A stretch of 64,000 bases of DNA from contig NW_020825288.1 in the NCBI RefSeq assembly GCF_003286085.1, positions 16,430,001 through 16,494,000 on the forward strand, given 5' to 3'. The notes under the pieces are model-generated. The model saw nothing but the letters and a program-made list of their open reading frames with translations, did no database searches and had not been told where the DNA came from. The DNA comes from Drosophila persimilis. Its lineage: Eukaryota > Arthropoda > Insecta > Diptera > Drosophilidae. This document shows positions 61,747-64,000 of this stretch, piece after piece (the first letter of the stretch is position 1; the number at the start of each line of letters is the position of its first letter). A program made the translations under genes and the position numbers.

Positions 61747-62651
61747 CGCAGAGATCACTTTGTCGGCGGCTAAATTTGTCTCATCTTCTTATATTAATTT
61801 GTGTTATTGTATTTCGGCTTTCCGTAGCTCCAGCAACAGCAAACAGCACAGGGCAGCGCAGCGCAGCGCAGCAATAATAATAATAAAAGAGGCAGCAAAC
61901 AAAGGTAGCCAAAAGGTATCGGGTTTTATAACCTGCTCGAACTCATCAATTTCATTGCTAACAACACGCAGACACGCCAAAGTGAGAAAAATATGCAGGG
62001 CCTGGGGCCGCCATCGACTTTGATCCGGTCTGAATCATCATCTCGATTCGAGCCGGACTATGCTGGAATTTTGTGGTTACGTTTTTTGGGAAGCATCTTT
62101 GTATCTGTATCTGTATCGGGCTCTGTCTCTGTCTCTGTCTCTGCCAACGTCATAAGTAAATTTCTCGTGTTGTTGCGGGGATTTCAAAAAGCCATTTAGA
62201 ATAAATTAGCTGGGACCTACCGCTAAAAAGATCTGATCCGTTCGGATCGGATCACCGAGGGTCTGTCTCTCTGTCTCTCTCTCTGTCTCTCCATTTTCGT
62301 TTTCATTTGGGTTCTGGCTTTTCGGCGAGGGAGTGAGTGCGCCGAGCCGCCTTAATCTGATCCTCATCAGCGTGGCTGTGGCCCCAAACAGGATTAAAAT
62401 TAGTTTTTGATTACGCTTTCGAGCTTCTGGACAACGCAATTTGTGGTCTTCCCCCGAACCCACTCCCGGTCCCAGGGCAGGGACTCAAGGGGCATGTAAT
62501 TAGCGCTTATGGCCAAAACTCTTCCCCTCTGGGGACAGGGACTCTTTTGCATTCGAAGGTCGAGAGTTTTTCTTTGTCGGCAGCAGCGGTTTGTCATAAT
62601 TCTGTGGTGGCGGCAAACTTATAAAGCTATTGGCAGGTATTTAGCCAGCCC

Positions 62652-62708
62652 TGTTCCCAGTCCCAGTCCCAGTCCCAACTCCAACTCCAACTCGAACTCC
62701 AACTCCAG
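62652..62708. repeat. (CCCAGT)n then (CCAACT)n repeat
   Basis: CCCAGT hexamers pass into CCAACT/CGAACT hexamers, a compound microsatellite with drifting unit. Confidence 0.85.
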
Positions 62709-64000
62709 TTGAAGCTTTGGATATGTGAATGTGAAATTCCTGGTGCTCATAAATCCCCACAAAAGTCCGTCCAAACTTCTAATTGAGTCTTCCGTTCGAG
62801 GCACCCCAAATCACATTCCACATGTCATGCTCCTGGCCCGGCCTGGCACTGGTCCGTCTGGTCTGGATCTGGTGGCTACCTACTCGTACCCACGGCTCGC
62901 TCTCGCCTTTCAAAGACTCCGATGAGATCCAATGCAATGTGCGGCATTTGAAGAGCGTGTGAACAGCAGGCACCTTGTGTTAAAATATTTTCTGGGCATT
63001 AGCATTAGCATTATCCGAGCGATACGCATCTCGGTGGCTACCAGCGGTGGCAGCAGACCCAGTATCTCAAGATCTTGATCTCAGCTGGCTTTTATTATGA
63101 CGTTCTTATGGCTCTTATTCTCCCTTTTATGCCTGCACTCGAGGGGCTTAGGGCCTGGACATTAGCCATTACCACAACCACTGCGCTGCTCCATTTGCCC
63201 GCTGGCTGATCCCGGCTGATTGATTTGGAGTTGGCTTTAATTGAATCGTTTTCTCGCTCTCCCCGTTCGACTTAATTAACATAACAGCTCTGGGCCAAGC
63301 CAAGCACTTTGCGGTAGCACTCTCTGCAGAATGCTTTCTAAGCAGCTCGATTTCCAATAGAGATCGATGATGGACACCGAGAGGGACCAGGAGGACGAGC
63401 GGGCTGTGTGCTCCAGCATTAGGCAGAGGGCATTAATTAATTGCTGCTAATTTATGGGCCTCCCAGTAGCAGGGGAGTCCAGCTAATTTGCCTAATTACC
63501 AGCCACACCATTAGCCATGCGCATTGCTACAAGTCTGGGTCTCAGATCAGCCGGCGATAAGGCACGCCATATCGTGTCGTACCAATACACTGACAAAAAC
63601 CACCGGATGTGCCCACAATTGGCACAATAACTGAATCACTAATCACACTCTTTGTTACTCTGTGAGAAGCTAAATATTTATAAATGTTTATAGAAATTAA
63701 GCTGGATTTCTCAACGGAAATATTCCTTAATATTCGATAAGGAACTCCGCAAAGCAGGCAAGTCTAATACTTAAAAAGATAAAAAACTGTTACCATATTA
63801 GAACCAAATGGAATTCTATAAAAAAACTATACAAACTCTAGTGTAATGTCTTTAGTGATATTCCTAGATAGCTTCATCGATTTCTTTGAGTGCATAGTTC
63901 TTTATATTAGAAGCAAGCCCAGTCCCAGCCCAACCTACTTATGTAAGGACAACACGTCATTTTGTTTGTGTCTCAATTAGCAACGCTGCCAGGCGGGCAC

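Larger units (their letters stand above)
44529..64000 (+). other. lbl: lbl intron 1 (continues past the window)
   Basis: From the GTGAGT donor to the window end I find no homeodomain-encoding exon on the plus strand, so the first intron is at least 19.4 kb. It is the counterpart of the 2.6-kb lbe intron. Contents are microsatellites, AT-rich blocks (46840-47400, 49840-50300, 53860-54420, 55130-55340, 57950-58560, 63580-63930), Tinman-type and TCF-type sites, and a 20-bp palindrome. Nested genes were looked for and none was recognised. Large regulatory introns are common in fly homeobox genes. Confidence 0.75.

Noticed and set aside
62230-62253. GATCTGATCCG / CGGATCGGATC hairpin as a microRNA
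   Set aside because: The stem is only 11 bp with a 2-base loop, far too short for a precursor.
1-64000. CRISPR arrays, operons, bacterial-type mobile elements
   Set aside because: The sequence is metazoan nuclear DNA; the tandem repeats are microsatellites without spacer structure.

Overview
The window looks like Drosophila nuclear DNA, most likely from the obscura group. The evidence is two ladybird-type homeobox genes in tandem, fly-style splice sites, very dense microsatellites (CAG/CTG, GA, CA, GATA), and a dispersed repeat with the 'TTGATCAGCATCAA' and GTCTGTC signatures that I recall from obscura-group genomes. The species call is inference. The coding content is low: I can support only three protein-coding genes in 64 kb. 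The rest reads as the large regulatory landscape expected around the NK-type homeobox cluster (93DE in D. melanogaster: tin, bap, lbe, lbl, C15, slou).

Layout. Positions 1-10390 are non-coding intergenic DNA with simple repeats. Positions 11061-12149 (minus strand) hold a complete, intronless stearoyl-CoA 9-desaturase of the desat1/desat2 type. It sits between two copies of one dispersed repeat in opposite orientation (about 10391-10690 and 12366-12745). This gene does not belong to the homeobox cluster as I know it from D. melanogaster and looks like a retrogene. Positions 12746-30600 are more non-coding DNA, including a GA-rich block with a perfect CRE that ends in an AATAAA plus A12 tail (about 15890-16222).

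Ladybird early (lbe, plus strand) has coding exon 1 at 31236-32331, a phase-1 intron of about 2.6 kb, and a homeodomain exon at 34918-35357, giving 511 aa. A second, paralogous first exon at 43766-44528 (254 aa plus 1 nt, also phase 1) is ladybird late (lbl). Its homeodomain exon is not in the window, so its first intron is at least 19.4 kb. Both proteins carry an eh1 Groucho-recruitment motif (FSIADIL) and other shared blocks, and both genes have GA-rich leaders. They are therefore an ancient tandem pair of transcriptional repressors that keep similar gene structure and promoter character.

Main points for a second look: the desaturase retrogene framed by inverted repeats; a splice-acceptor-preceded acidic mini-exon at 42956-43071 whose phase fits the lbe exon 1 donor and whose end recalls the acidic C-terminus of vertebrate Lbx; a back-to-back pair of Tinman-type sites at 42022-42035; Tinman-type and TCF-type sites in the lbl intron; and several perfect palindromes.
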